15,999 bases of DNA from CAJBVG01 sp943360385 (GCA_943360385.1 CALRIM020000063.1:1-15999), one strand, 5' to 3'; positions 1 to 7,687 are shown, counted from the first letter of the stretch. Translations and numbers: made by a program. Notes: generated by a model not told the origin, from the letters alone.

Positions 1-69
1 CTTATTGGAATTACTATCTATGTGTATAAAAACAATAGAATCGGAGCCATTAATACTAAACTGAATTAA
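1..69 (+). CDS. 3' end of an unidentified gene (partial)
   Basis: Frame 1 is open from the window edge to a TAA at 67-69 and encodes 22 residues, beginning LIGITIYVYK and ending INTKLN. The start is hydrophobic and the end is polar with basic residues, which fits the last part of a membrane segment followed by a short cytoplasmic tail. It runs towards the minus-strand gene that ends at 88, a normal convergent arrangement with 18 bases between the stops. The piece is too short to assign a family and could be chance, although its composition looks coding. Confidence 0.4.
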   Translation, partial: LIGITIYVYKNNRIGAINTKLN

Positions 70-87
70 GATTGCATTCACATAATA

Positions 88-579
88 TTATTTCAACTTC
101 CATTTCTCTGCTAGTTCGGCATTAAAACCTTCTCCATCTGCTGGGTTTGGTTCGCCTTTGCCTGTGGTAATAAATTTATATAAACTCTTTTGAATATAAC
201 CCGTCCAGGCATCGTTGCAAACATTATAACACTCATAACTTGGCACTAATCCTTCGTGGGTAAATTGAATTTTTGTTTTAGTTCCATCAGCAGAAATATC
301 AAAAATAAGTTTCGTTCCTATCCATTCCGTTTTATCTTTTGTAAAACTAAACTGATTAGCAGTTACTAAATAAACCAAGCGCTTATTAGGTACCATTTCT
401 ATCAATTTCATTTTACATAAATGTATTTCTTTATAGTGATAAAAAAACTCTTCGTTCAGCTTATCGGTATTGCCTTCTATTTGTTCAGACCACCACCCTC
501 TAAAATTTTTAATTGCATTAAATGCCTTTTCAGCAGATTGATCTACCAAAATTGTTGATGTGAAATTTTTATTTCCCAT
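88..579 (-). CDS. SRPBCC / AHSA1-like domain protein
   Basis: A 163-residue protein with no signal peptide or membrane segment, so probably cytoplasmic. The start (FTSTILVDQSAEKAFNAIKNFRGWWSEQIEG) and the middle (GTKLIFDIS, KTKIQFTHEGLVPSYECYNVC) follow the layout of the START-like AHSA1 fold: a first strand, a helix around a tryptophan pair, a curved sheet, and a long C-terminal helix beginning near WTGYIQKSLYKFI. Members of this fold bind hydrophobic ligands or act as co-chaperones; the ligand cannot be told from sequence. The ATG at 577-579 is the first start. A TANNTTTG-like box at 585-592 lies only five bases upstream, but without a matching upstream element. The gene appears to be monocistronic. 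Confidence 0.8.
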   Translation of the reverse strand: MGNKNFTSTILVDQSAEKAFNAIKNFRGWWSEQIEGNTDKLNEEFFYHYKEIHLCKMKLIEMVPNKRLVYLVTANQFSFTKDKTEWIGTKLIFDISADGTKTKIQFTHEGLVPSYECYNVCNDAWTGYIQKSLYKFITTGKGEPNPADGEGFNAELAEKWKLK

Positions 580-668
580 AATAACAAAGCTACTTTGAAA
601 AATGTATTTTTTTGTGTGGTAAAAAAGACATTCTGAAGGGGCAAAATAGACAAGAACATTAAGAGTTT

Positions 669-737
669 AATTTGGACATTTTTTTAATTTGGACAATTTG
701 AACAATTTCCTAATTTGAACAATTTGGACAATTTTCT
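669..737. repeat. period-9 tandem array (AATTTGRAC)
   Basis: Six units of 9, 9, 8, 9, 9 and 8 bases run without a gap from 686 to 737: AATTTGGAC, AATTTGAAC, AATTTCCT, then the two nonamers in reversed order and AATTTTCT. A further AATTTGGAC lies at 669-677. This makes a two-level repeat: two near-identical triplets in which the middle and first words swap places. It lies between rluF and the SRPBCC gene and has no coding potential on either strand. Confidence 0.8.
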
Positions 738-744
738 AACGAAC

Positions 745-786
745 AAGGACTATGGACTATAGACGTTGGACTTAAGACAAAAGAAT
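745..786. repeat. period-7 array (NNGGACT words)
   Basis: Six consecutive heptamers in one phase: AAGGACT, ATGGACT, ATAGACG, TTGGACT, TAAGACA, AAAGAAT. It starts right after the period-9 array. A second looser run, phased one base off (ACTAAAT, ACAAGTT, ACAAGCT, ACTACTT), continues from about 809 into the rluF stop codon. The GGAC words resemble those in the arrays at 13893-13913 and 15930-15957. Confidence 0.75.
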
Positions 787-837
787 TAGCCTGCCTGCAG
801 ATGGAAATACGAGGTACTAAATACAAGTTACAAGCTA

Positions 838-1773
838 CTACTTTTTATGCTTCTTGAAAGACGGACTGCTCGAAACGCCTTTACCAGTAGCTCTTTTGTT
901 TCCAGCGGGTCTGCGATTACGGTTATCTGGGTTGCTACCCACTATAGTATCGATTTTCGTTTTTCTATCTTCGTTTTTCTGATTTTTTTGCCCCTGAGCA
1001 GAGCGATTGCTGTTCGAATTAACCTTTTTCGAATTTCTATTTTCTATTTTCGTTTTTTCCAACTGTTGATTTTTCGAACTTTCTGTCATTCTATAAATAG
1101 ACTTCATTTCCTCCGGACTCAAATCTCTCCAATCCCCTACGGCTAAGCCTTTTAGACTAATGTTCATTATTCGAACGCGCTCCAATTTGGTTACTTCGTA
1201 TCCAAAATGTTCTGCCATTCTGCGAATTTGTCTATTTAATCCTTGCACCAAAGTTATTCGAAATGTAAAAGTAGATTCCTTAATCACTTTACATTTTTTA
1301 GTCATTACCCCAAGCATAGGCACTCCATTTGCCATGCCTTGTATTACTTCATCGGTTAAGGCTTTATTTACTGTAACCACATATTCTTTTTCGTGCTTAT
1401 TCCCTGCCCTCAAAATTTTATTCACCATGTCGCCATTATTCGTCAAGAATATTAATCCCGATGAATCTTTATCTAATCTCCCTATTGGGAAAATTCGAGT
1501 GCTGTGGTTCACAAAATTCACAATGTTATCTCTTACCCCTTCTTCGGTGGTAGAAGTGATTCCTACGGGCTTATTTAGGGCAATAAAGATAATGTCTTCT
1601 TCTTGTAGAGGTTCTAATTCGTTGCCATTAACCCGAACAATGTCGCGCGGCTTTACCTGATCGCCTACACTTGCACGCTTTCCATTAATAAACACATTGC
1701 CTTTCTCAATGTATCGATCGGCTTCGCGTCTAGAGCAAAGACCAGATTCGGCAATAAATTTATTTAATCTCAT
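838..1773 (-). CDS. rluF: 23S rRNA pseudouridine synthase RluF
   Basis: A 311-residue RsuA/RluB/E/F-family enzyme that isomerises uridine to pseudouridine in 23S rRNA (U2604 in E. coli RluF). The S4 RNA-binding domain covers about residues 2-50 (RLNKFIAESGLCSRREADRY). The catalytic domain follows, with the nucleophile at D101 in the GRLD motif (95-101 FPIGRLD) and the family signature LNRQIRRM further on. From memory of E. coli RluF, many stretches match almost word for word (LNKPVGI, NKILRAGN, EKEYVVTV, ITLVQGLNRQIRRM), which favours RluF over RluB or RluE. Residues from about 232 to the end are a low-complexity K/N/R/S tail, also basic in the E. coli protein. The stop lies at the edge of a repeat array and the start lies 7 bases from the first TCG-ended word of another. 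Confidence 0.93.
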   Translation of the reverse strand: MRLNKFIAESGLCSRREADRYIEKGNVFINGKRASVGDQVKPRDIVRVNGNELEPLQEEDIIFIALNKPVGITSTTEEGVRDNIVNFVNHSTRIFPIGRLDKDSSGLIFLTNNGDMVNKILRAGNKHEKEYVVTVNKALTDEVIQGMANGVPMLGVMTKKCKVIKESTFTFRITLVQGLNRQIRRMAEHFGYEVTKLERVRIMNISLKGLAVGDWRDLSPEEMKSIYRMTESSKNQQLEKTKIENRNSKKVNSNSNRSAQGQKNQKNEDRKTKIDTIVGSNPDNRNRRPAGNKRATGKGVSSSPSFKKHKK

Positions 1774-1779
1774 AGTTCG

Positions 1780-1849
1780 TGTGCTCGTTGTTCGTGTGCT
1801 CGTGTGCTCGTTAATCGTGTGCTCGTAGATTCGCTAGTTCGCAAATTCG
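1780..1849. repeat. tandem array of TCG-ended 8/7-mers
   Basis: Nine consecutive words, all ending in TCG, fill the gap between the yitT-like stop and the rluF start: TGTGCTCG, TTGTTCG, TGTGCTCG (twice), TTAATCG, TGTGCTCG, TAGATTCG, CTAGTTCG, CAAATTCG. Seven are octamers and two are heptamers. The word TGTGCTCG occurs four times; the last three words drift away from it while keeping the TCG end. No promoter box or terminator is visible here, so rluF may be read through from upstream or use a promoter inside the preceding gene. Confidence 0.8.
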
Positions 1850-1851
1850 AC

Positions 1852-2820
1852 CTAGTGTTTCATTGGGCGTTTTTTAATCATGCCGCCTTTGGTGTCTTTT
1901 ACACTTGTCATTACTACGAATGCATTGGTGTCTATTTTCATTATTTCGGTATTGAGTTTGTTCAACTCTAATCGAGTAATTACCGTGTACACAATATCGA
2001 TGTCGCCCGTTTCTCCATTTTTACCAAATCCTCTTTTCCCACTGTAAATGGTAACTCCTCGTCCTAACGAATTTATAATCATACTTCGCACTTGTTCCGT
2101 ATGGATAGAAATTATGGTAACTCCAATATATTCTTCAATACCTTCTATAATAAAATCTAATGATTTAGATGCTACTAAATAAGTGATCATACTGTATAAG
2201 GCTATTTCTATTGATAAAAAATAAGCTGCAACAGAAAATATAATGATGTTTATTCCAACAATAATATCACCAATGGTTGTTCCTAATTTCCGACTTAAAT
2301 AAATAGCTAAAACTTCTGTACCATCAATTACAGCTCCGCCTCTCACCGATAATCCAATTCCAACTCCTAGAAAAAATCCTCCGAAAACCGCGACTAATAA
2401 TGCATCATTTGTAACATCAGGGAAATGCACCAAAGCCAACACCAGCGCTAGTCCTGTAATGGCCATAGCTGTTTTAATAGCAAAGGTTTTTCCTAACACC
2501 TTGTATCCTAAAATTACAAAGGGAATGTTTATGAGTATTACTAAAATGTAAAGTGGGGTTCCAGTAATGGCAGAAATCAACAAGGAAATTCCCGTTGCTC
2601 CTCCATCAATAAAATGATTGGTTAATAAAAATCCTTTGAATCCGAATGCTGCTGAAAATATACCAATCGCAATAAGAAAAAAATCTTTTACTGCACGTAA
2701 AGCTAAATATTTTAACTCCCTGAATCCTTTTGCAATTTCATAATGAGAGTACTTGCCATCCGGATTAGCCTTGTTCTTAAGGACTGCGTTAATGATTAGC
2801 TTTTTAAGAAATGGACCCAT
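1852..2820 (-). CDS. YitT family membrane protein (DUF161 + DUF2179)
   Basis: A 322-residue integral membrane protein. After about 40 polar residues come five or six hydrophobic segments between about 42 and 225, starting at VKDFFLIAIGIFSAAFGFKGFLL. The glycine-rich HFIDGGATGISLL and GLSVRGGAVIDGTEVLAIYLSRK motifs are the two internal-repeat signatures of the YitT family. The soluble C-terminal part from about residue 230 (GVTIISIHTEQVRSMII, GRGVTIYSG, YTVITRLELNKLN, DTNAFVVMTSV) fits DUF2179. The function of this family is not established. The ATG at 2818-2820 is the only good start. It follows korB on the same strand but is separated from it by 122 bases holding an octamer array and a long inverted repeat, so it is probably not part of the kor operon. 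Confidence 0.88.
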   Translation of the reverse strand: MGPFLKKLIINAVLKNKANPDGKYSHYEIAKGFRELKYLALRAVKDFFLIAIGIFSAAFGFKGFLLTNHFIDGGATGISLLISAITGTPLYILVILINIPFVILGYKVLGKTFAIKTAMAITGLALVLALVHFPDVTNDALLVAVFGGFFLGVGIGLSVRGGAVIDGTEVLAIYLSRKLGTTIGDIIVGINIIIFSVAAYFLSIEIALYSMITYLVASKSLDFIIEGIEEYIGVTIISIHTEQVRSMIINSLGRGVTIYSGKRGFGKNGETGDIDIVYTVITRLELNKLNTEIMKIDTNAFVVMTSVKDTKGGMIKKRPMKH

Positions 2821-2829
2821 GGCAATAAT

Positions 2830-2906
2830 ATGTTAATGTGTTAATGGGATAATATGTTAATCTAATGTGTTAATATGTTAATGGGATAATTTGTTAATTA
2901 AATAAT
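2830..2906. repeat. period-8 array (NNGTTAAT words)
   Basis: Ten words in sequence: ATGTTAAT, GTGTTAAT, GGGATAAT, ATGTTAAT, a 5-base CTAAT, GTGTTAAT, ATGTTAAT, GGGATAAT, TTGTTAAT, TAAATAAT. The order GTGTTAAT, (ATGTTAAT), GGGATAAT, NTGTTAAT occurs twice, giving a higher-order repeat of 37 bases. It lies between korB and the YitT-family gene. Confidence 0.85.
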
Positions 2907-2929
2907 TCCATTAACATATTAACATATTA
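2863..2929. repeat. long inverted repeat, possible hairpin
   Basis: The arms at 2863-2884 and 2908-2929 are complementary over 22 bases with one mismatch position; the core TAATATGTTAATGG pairs with CCATTAACATATTA. The loop is 23 bases. The left arm is made of the period-8 words and the right arm is their reverse complement. It lies 13 bases downstream of the korB stop on the minus strand. No T run follows, so it is not a classic intrinsic terminator, but such an AT-rich stem could still protect the korB 3' end. Confidence 0.7.
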
Positions 2930-2942
2930 CCTCATTAACAGA

Positions 2943-3995
2943 TTAACGCAGTTCAGCGTTCAACTCTTCCAACTTCGCCATACCAGGGCAGAGTTCCTTT
3001 GCGGTAAGCTGATTCAGCGGGGTATCTACTGTATTTAGTACCGAATGCAAATCTTTCGATTCTGGTTCGATGTAAATTAATCCTGTTAAAATTTCTCCGT
3101 TGATTTTTGTTTTTTGCAATGCGTTTATCGCCGACATTCTATCTTCCGGATTCCATTCGCTTTCCAATTTATGCAATTGTAAATGCGAACCATCATGCAG
3201 TGTAATGTTTTTATCGGTTCCTTCTGCGTAGTTCGTTGTAATTTCTTCTTGAAAAGGAACAAAATCTACCGTAGAAGTTAGTTCTATATGTTCTCTTACA
3301 TAATCGTAAGATTTAGTAGAACCCGGATTGTTGTTAAAAGTAACACATGGTGATATTACATTGATCAATGCAAATCCTGGATGTTTAATAGCCGCTTTAA
3401 TTAATGGAATTAATTGTGCCTTGTCTCCAGAAAAACTTTGAGCCACAAATCCTGCTCCTAATTCTAATGCTAAACTTGGTAAATCAATGGCATTAAACAT
3501 ATTTACAGAACCCGATTTACTTTTAGATCCTTCATCTGCTGTAGCAGAATCCTGACCTTTCGTTAATCCGTAACACCCATTGTTCATTACAATGTACACC
3601 ATATTCAAATTTCTACGAATAACATGTACAAACTGTCCCATACCAATAGATGCGGTATCTCCATCTCCCGAAACACCGAAATAAATTAATTCTTTATTCG
3701 CCAAATTAGAACCTGTCGCAACACTCGGCATACGCCCGTGAACAGAGTTAAATCCGTGACTTTGACTTAAAAAATAAGCAGGAGTTTTAGAGGAACAACC
3801 TATACCCGAAAGTTTTGCCAATCGGTGGGGTTGAATTGCTAATTCGAAACACGACTGCACAATAGCAGCACTTATAGAATCGTGGCCACATCCTGCACAT
3901 AAGGTACTTAGTGATCCTTCGTAATCAGTTTTCGTAAAACCAAGTTCATTGGTTTTTAAATCAGGGTGACGAAATTTTGGACGTATATAAGTCAT
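2943..3995 (-). CDS. korB: 2-oxoacid:acceptor oxidoreductase, beta subunit (KorB)
   Basis: A 350-residue thiamine-diphosphate subunit of a 2-oxoacid:ferredoxin oxidoreductase, most likely acting on 2-oxoglutarate and making succinyl-CoA, CO2 and reduced acceptor. The ThDP motif begins at GDGD (110-113) and ends at NNGCYGLTKGQ (138-148). C33 and C36 (CAGCGH), C67 (GIGCSS) and C217 (SPCVTF) are in the places of the four 4Fe-4S ligands in KorB/PorB proteins. The C-terminal part (YIEPESKDLHSVLNTVDTPLNQL) is as in KorB homologues. The gene starts three bases after the korA stop, so the two are translationally linked. Substrate choice is inferred from resemblance to KorB rather than PorB; a branched-chain 2-oxoacid cannot be excluded. 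Confidence 0.9.
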   Translation of the reverse strand: MTYIRPKFRHPDLKTNELGFTKTDYEGSLSTLCAGCGHDSISAAIVQSCFELAIQPHRLAKLSGIGCSSKTPAYFLSQSHGFNSVHGRMPSVATGSNLANKELIYFGVSGDGDTASIGMGQFVHVIRRNLNMVYIVMNNGCYGLTKGQDSATADEGSKSKSGSVNMFNAIDLPSLALELGAGFVAQSFSGDKAQLIPLIKAAIKHPGFALINVISPCVTFNNNPGSTKSYDYVREHIELTSTVDFVPFQEEITTNYAEGTDKNITLHDGSHLQLHKLESEWNPEDRMSAINALQKTKINGEILTGLIYIEPESKDLHSVLNTVDTPLNQLTAKELCPGMAKLEELNAELR

Positions 3996-3998
3996 GCG

Positions 3999-5798
3999 TT
4001 ATATTTTAGATTTAATAGTATCAATAATATGATCTGCAGTAATCGGCATACCATCATAATTTAATACTGAAATAATATTTTTAGGATTTAATTCTAATTC
4101 ATTTACCAATAAAGATTTCATTTGAGCATCTCTATTTTGTTCAATTAAAAATACTTTTTTGTGTGATGAAATAAATTCTTCAACAGAATCATTAAACGGA
4201 AATCCTCTTAATCTCATTGCATCAAAATGCATTCCATCAGCAGCTAATAAATCAACTGCTTCTTTCGCTGCATATATTGATGTTCCGAAGAATATCAATC
4301 CATATTCGTTTTCATTTTTATCTTGATGAAATTCTGGAGCTGGTACTCTAGATTTCATGGTTTCCCATTTCAATTCTAAACGTTTCATGTTGCGAACATA
4401 CGCATCGCTATCTTCTGTGTACGTTGCATACTCATCGCGCGAAGTTCCTCTTGTAAAATAAGAACCTTTGGTTGGATGTGTACCAGGATAAGTTCTATAT
4501 GGAACTCCATCACCATCTACATCTAAATATCTTCCCCACTTTTCAATCTTATCCAAATCCTCTGCATTCAATACTTTCCCGCGGTTCATTGGTTTACTAT
4601 CGTCCCACTTTAATGGTGCACAAACGTGATCGTTCATCCCTAAATCCAAATCGGTAAGCATGATGATTGGTGTTTGAAAAAACTCTGCTAACTCAAACGC
4701 TTCCGCTGTCATTTCGAAACATTCGGTTGGAGTAGATGGAAATACTAAAGCATGTTTGGTATCTCCATGAGAAGCATACGCCGATGCAATAATATCCGAT
4801 TGTTGAGTACGTGTTGGCATTCCTGTAGAAGGTCCGCTACGTTGAACATCGATCAGTACCAATGGAATTTCTGCGAAGTACGCTAGGCCTAAAAATTCCG
4901 ACATCAACGAAACACCAGGACCGCTTGTTGCGGTAAAGGCACGTGAGCCATTCCAGTTTGCACCTATAGCCATACCAATTGCAGCAAGCTCATCTTCTGC
5001 TTGTACAATGGCATATAAATTTTTTCCTGTTGAGGGTTCTACTCTGTATTTTTTTGCGTAATCGGCAAATGCTTCTACTACAGAAGTTGATGGTGTAATT
5101 GGGTACCAACTAGCCACCGTTGCTCCAGCATAAATAGCACCTAATCCGCAAGCAGAGTTACCATCAAGCATAATAGAATCGCCTACTAAATCTCTTCGCT
5201 CTAAACGAATATCCAACGGATACTCATAGTTATCGAAAATAAATTGACGACCTAATTCTAATGCTTTAATGTTTGGTGCAATTAACTTTTCTTTCCCTTG
5301 AAATTGTTCTTCCAATAAAGTAGCTAACACATCCATCTCTATATTTAACAGGGCAGATAGCGCACCTACATAAATTATATTTTTGAAAAGCTGACGTTGA
5401 CGAGGATCTTGGTAATTGTTAATACACATTTCCATTAAAGGAACACCTATGTAATTAATATCTTCTCGAATGTATTCTGGATTTAATCCTTTGGTAGAAT
5501 CGTATAAAAAATAACCACCTGGTTTTACACTTTTCACATCGTTCTTCATGCTTTGTGGATTTACACAAACCATTAAGTCTACTCCTGCTCTTCTTCCTAA
5601 ATATCCTTTTTCACTTACACGCACATCATACCATGTTGGTAATCCTTGAATGTTTGAAGGAAAAATATTTTTAGGAGTAACAAAAATTCCCATTCTAAAA
5701 ATAGCTTTGGCGAATAATAAATTTGCCGAAGCCGAACCTGTTCCATTAACGTTCGCAAAACGAACTACAAAATCATTTATTTTACTGCGATCTGACAT
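3999..5798 (-). CDS. korA: 2-oxoacid:acceptor oxidoreductase, fused gamma-alpha subunit (KorA)
   Basis: A 599-residue partner of KorB. The first ~190 residues are the gamma domain (VNGTGSASANLLFAKAIFRMG, then YDVRVSEKGYLGRRAGVDLMVCVNP). The alpha domain follows, with YPITPST at 232-238, the QAEDELAAIGMAIGA helix at about 266-280, TSGPG at 291-295 and the RSGPSTGMPTRTQQSD loop. This gamma-alpha fusion plus a separate short beta subunit is the usual two-subunit KorAB form. Its start overlaps the end of the upstream flavoprotein gene by 22 bases, and korB begins three bases after its stop, so all three are one transcription unit. The D/N-rich insert around DLDVDGDGVPYRTYPGTHP is also present in homologues I can recall. 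Confidence 0.92.
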   Translation of the reverse strand: MSDRSKINDFVVRFANVNGTGSASANLLFAKAIFRMGIFVTPKNIFPSNIQGLPTWYDVRVSEKGYLGRRAGVDLMVCVNPQSMKNDVKSVKPGGYFLYDSTKGLNPEYIREDINYIGVPLMEMCINNYQDPRQRQLFKNIIYVGALSALLNIEMDVLATLLEEQFQGKEKLIAPNIKALELGRQFIFDNYEYPLDIRLERRDLVGDSIMLDGNSACGLGAIYAGATVASWYPITPSTSVVEAFADYAKKYRVEPSTGKNLYAIVQAEDELAAIGMAIGANWNGSRAFTATSGPGVSLMSEFLGLAYFAEIPLVLIDVQRSGPSTGMPTRTQQSDIIASAYASHGDTKHALVFPSTPTECFEMTAEAFELAEFFQTPIIMLTDLDLGMNDHVCAPLKWDDSKPMNRGKVLNAEDLDKIEKWGRYLDVDGDGVPYRTYPGTHPTKGSYFTRGTSRDEYATYTEDSDAYVRNMKRLELKWETMKSRVPAPEFHQDKNENEYGLIFFGTSIYAAKEAVDLLAADGMHFDAMRLRGFPFNDSVEEFISSHKKVFLIEQNRDAQMKSLLVNELELNPKNIISVLNYDGMPITADHIIDTIKSKI

Positions 5799-7579
5799 TG
5801 ATTCCCTGCTTTTGTAACACTATAAAAGAATTTTTGCATATCCCAAGCAGATGTTGGGCAACGTTCTGCGCATAATCCGCAGTGCAAACACACGTCTTCA
5901 TCTTTAACCATTACTCGTTTTGTACCTGCTAATACATCCGATACAAGTATTGCTTGATCGTGATTATTTGCTGGCATATTTAACTTCGATCGTAACGCTC
6001 CTTCTTCATCTTCATTTGGTGTAAAGGTTATACAAGAGGTCGGACAAATATCCACACACGCATCGCACTCTATACATTTATTTTCAGAGAATACAGTTTG
6101 TACATCACAATTCAAGCAACGTTGAGCTTCCTTAAACCCGTGTAAATGGTCGAAGCCTAATTCTACTTCAACTTTACGATTGCTTAAGGCTAAAGATTTT
6201 TCTACCAATGGCACTGCATAACGATTGTCGGTTTCTACCATACTATCGTAACTCCATTCGTGAATACCCATTTTCTGACTCACCAAATTTACAAATGGCG
6301 ATGGGCGGTTTGTTAAACTATCGTTATTACAAAATAAATCGATTGATATAGCAGCTTGATGACCTTGCGCCACTGCTGTAATTACGTTCTTCGGACCGAA
6401 GGCTGCATCGCCACCAAAAAATACTTTTGGTAAAGTAGACTGATACGTTACCGCATCTACCACTGGCATGCTCGATTTGTTAAATTCTAATCCTAAATCT
6501 CTTTCAATCCAAGTAAAACTGGTTGATTGCCCAATGGCAATTAACACATCATCGGCTTCAATAAAAACATCCGCTTCACCAGCATTTACAAGCTCTCTAC
6601 CCCCTTTGTCATCATATTTAGCCACCACTTTTTCGAACATCATTCCTTTTAATTTTCCGTTTTCTACCACGAAAGATTTAGGAACATGACAATCTAAAAT
6701 TGGAATATCTTCGTGCATTGCATCTTCTATTTCCCAAGGAGAAGCACGCATTTCGTTGAACGGACTACGAACTACCACTTTTACCTCTGTACCACCTAAG
6801 CGGCGAGACGTACGGCAGCAGTCCATCGCAGTGTTACCACCACCTAACACAATTACTTTTTTACCAATAGCCTCCGTGTGCTCAAACGCAACACTAGCCA
6901 ACCATTCTATACCAATATGGATGTTGGCATCGCCTTCTTGACGGCCTGGTAATTCATATAAATCGCGCCCTTTTGGAGCACCAGTGCCCACAAATACAGC
7001 GTCGTATTCTTTCTCTAAAACTTCTTTTAAACTACCCACTTTAGTTTTAAAATTAGTATGAATACCCATGTCTAAAATAAAGCCAACTTCTTCATTAATT
7101 ACATGCTCTGGCAAACGGAAAGAAGGAATCTGACTACGCATCATTCCACCACCACGATCCTGATCATCGAACAAATGAATTTCATACCCCAAAGGCGCTA
7201 AATCCCTTGCTACCGTTAAGGAAGCAGGTCCACCACCAATTAAAGCAATGCGTTTTCCGTTCGAAGGAAAAGGAGCTTTCGGCATTAAATCACTCACATT
7301 CGATTTATTGTCGGCCGCCACACGTTTTAATCGGCAAATAGCTACGGGTTCTTCTTCCACTCTACCTCTACGGCAAGCAGGCTCACACGGACGATCGCAG
7401 GTTCTCCCTAAAATTCCAGGAAACACATTCGATTCCCAATTCACCATATAGGCTTCTGAATATTTCTGAGCAGCAATTAAGCGGATGTATTCGGGAACTG
7501 GAGTGTGGGCAGGACAAGCATATTGACAATCTACCACCTTGTGATAGTATTCTGGATCCTTAATGTCGGTTGGTTTCAA
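5777..7579 (-). CDS. GltD-like FAD/NAD(P) oxidoreductase fused to a 2x[4Fe-4S] ferredoxin domain
   Basis: A 600-residue flavoprotein. The N-terminal domain has the Fe-S cysteines of the GltD/dihydropyrimidine dehydrogenase type (C18, C22, then C61, C65, C69 in GRTCDRPCEPACRRG). The first nucleotide-binding site is IALIGGGPAS (111-120) and the second is VIVLGGGNTAMD (242-253); FFGGDAAFGPKNVITAVAQG is the C-terminal FAD motif. The tail carries two ferredoxin clusters: C502, C505, C508, C512 and C564, C567, C570, C574. It lies first in an operon with korAB, so it probably passes electrons between KorAB and NAD(P)(H). The start is a TTG at 7577-7579: no ATG lies in frame between it and the stop at 7619-7621, and the next internal ATG would remove the first cysteine pair. 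Confidence 0.87.
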   Translation of the reverse strand: MKPTDIKDPEYYHKVVDCQYACPAHTPVPEYIRLIAAQKYSEAYMVNWESNVFPGILGRTCDRPCEPACRRGRVEEEPVAICRLKRVAADNKSNVSDLMPKAPFPSNGKRIALIGGGPASLTVARDLAPLGYEIHLFDDQDRGGGMMRSQIPSFRLPEHVINEEVGFILDMGIHTNFKTKVGSLKEVLEKEYDAVFVGTGAPKGRDLYELPGRQEGDANIHIGIEWLASVAFEHTEAIGKKVIVLGGGNTAMDCCRTSRRLGGTEVKVVVRSPFNEMRASPWEIEDAMHEDIPILDCHVPKSFVVENGKLKGMMFEKVVAKYDDKGGRELVNAGEADVFIEADDVLIAIGQSTSFTWIERDLGLEFNKSSMPVVDAVTYQSTLPKVFFGGDAAFGPKNVITAVAQGHQAAISIDLFCNNDSLTNRPSPFVNLVSQKMGIHEWSYDSMVETDNRYAVPLVEKSLALSNRKVEVELGFDHLHGFKEAQRCLNCDVQTVFSENKCIECDACVDICPTSCITFTPNEDEEGALRSKLNMPANNHDQAILVSDVLAGTKRVMVKDEDVCLHCGLCAERCPTSAWDMQKFFYSVTKAGNQCQIAVK

Positions 7580-7615
7580 ATTGAAAAGTTTAATTAAAAA
7601 ACAATCATAATCAAT

Positions 7616-7632
7616 CCCTTAAGTTTTAAGGG
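7616..7632. promoter_or_regulatory. 5' leader hairpin of the kor operon
   Basis: CCCTTAA (7616-7622) and TTAAGGG (7626-7632) form a perfect 7-bp stem with a 3-base loop. On the minus strand it lies only a few bases downstream of the expected transcription start, at the very 5' end of the ~55-base leader. A 5'-terminal stem of this kind can shield a message from decay; that role is inferred. Confidence 0.55.
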
Positions 7633-7641
7633 TCGATTAGC

Positions 7642-7671
7642 CAAATTTATTGCTTTTTGTTAATTAAACAA
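7642..7671 (-). promoter_or_regulatory. promoter of the kor operon
   Basis: On the minus strand TAAATTTG (7642-7649) fits the Bacteroidota -7 box TANNTTTG exactly. A TTG at 7669-7671 lies 19 bases upstream, the standard -33 spacing. Transcription would start at about 7634-7638, giving a leader of about 55-60 bases before the TTG start codon at 7579. This is one of the two best promoter matches seen in the window. Confidence 0.72.
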
Positions 7672-7687
7672 GGCTTTTTTTTCAACA

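Noticed and set aside
585..592. TAGCTTTG box as promoter of the SRPBCC gene, giving a leaderless message
   Set aside because: The -7 box fits, but no TTG lies at the expected distance upstream, so the support is too weak.
847..1660. Long plus-strand open frames opposite rluF
   Set aside because: They lie antisense to a clearly conserved gene and have no recognisable domain; shadows of rluF codon use.
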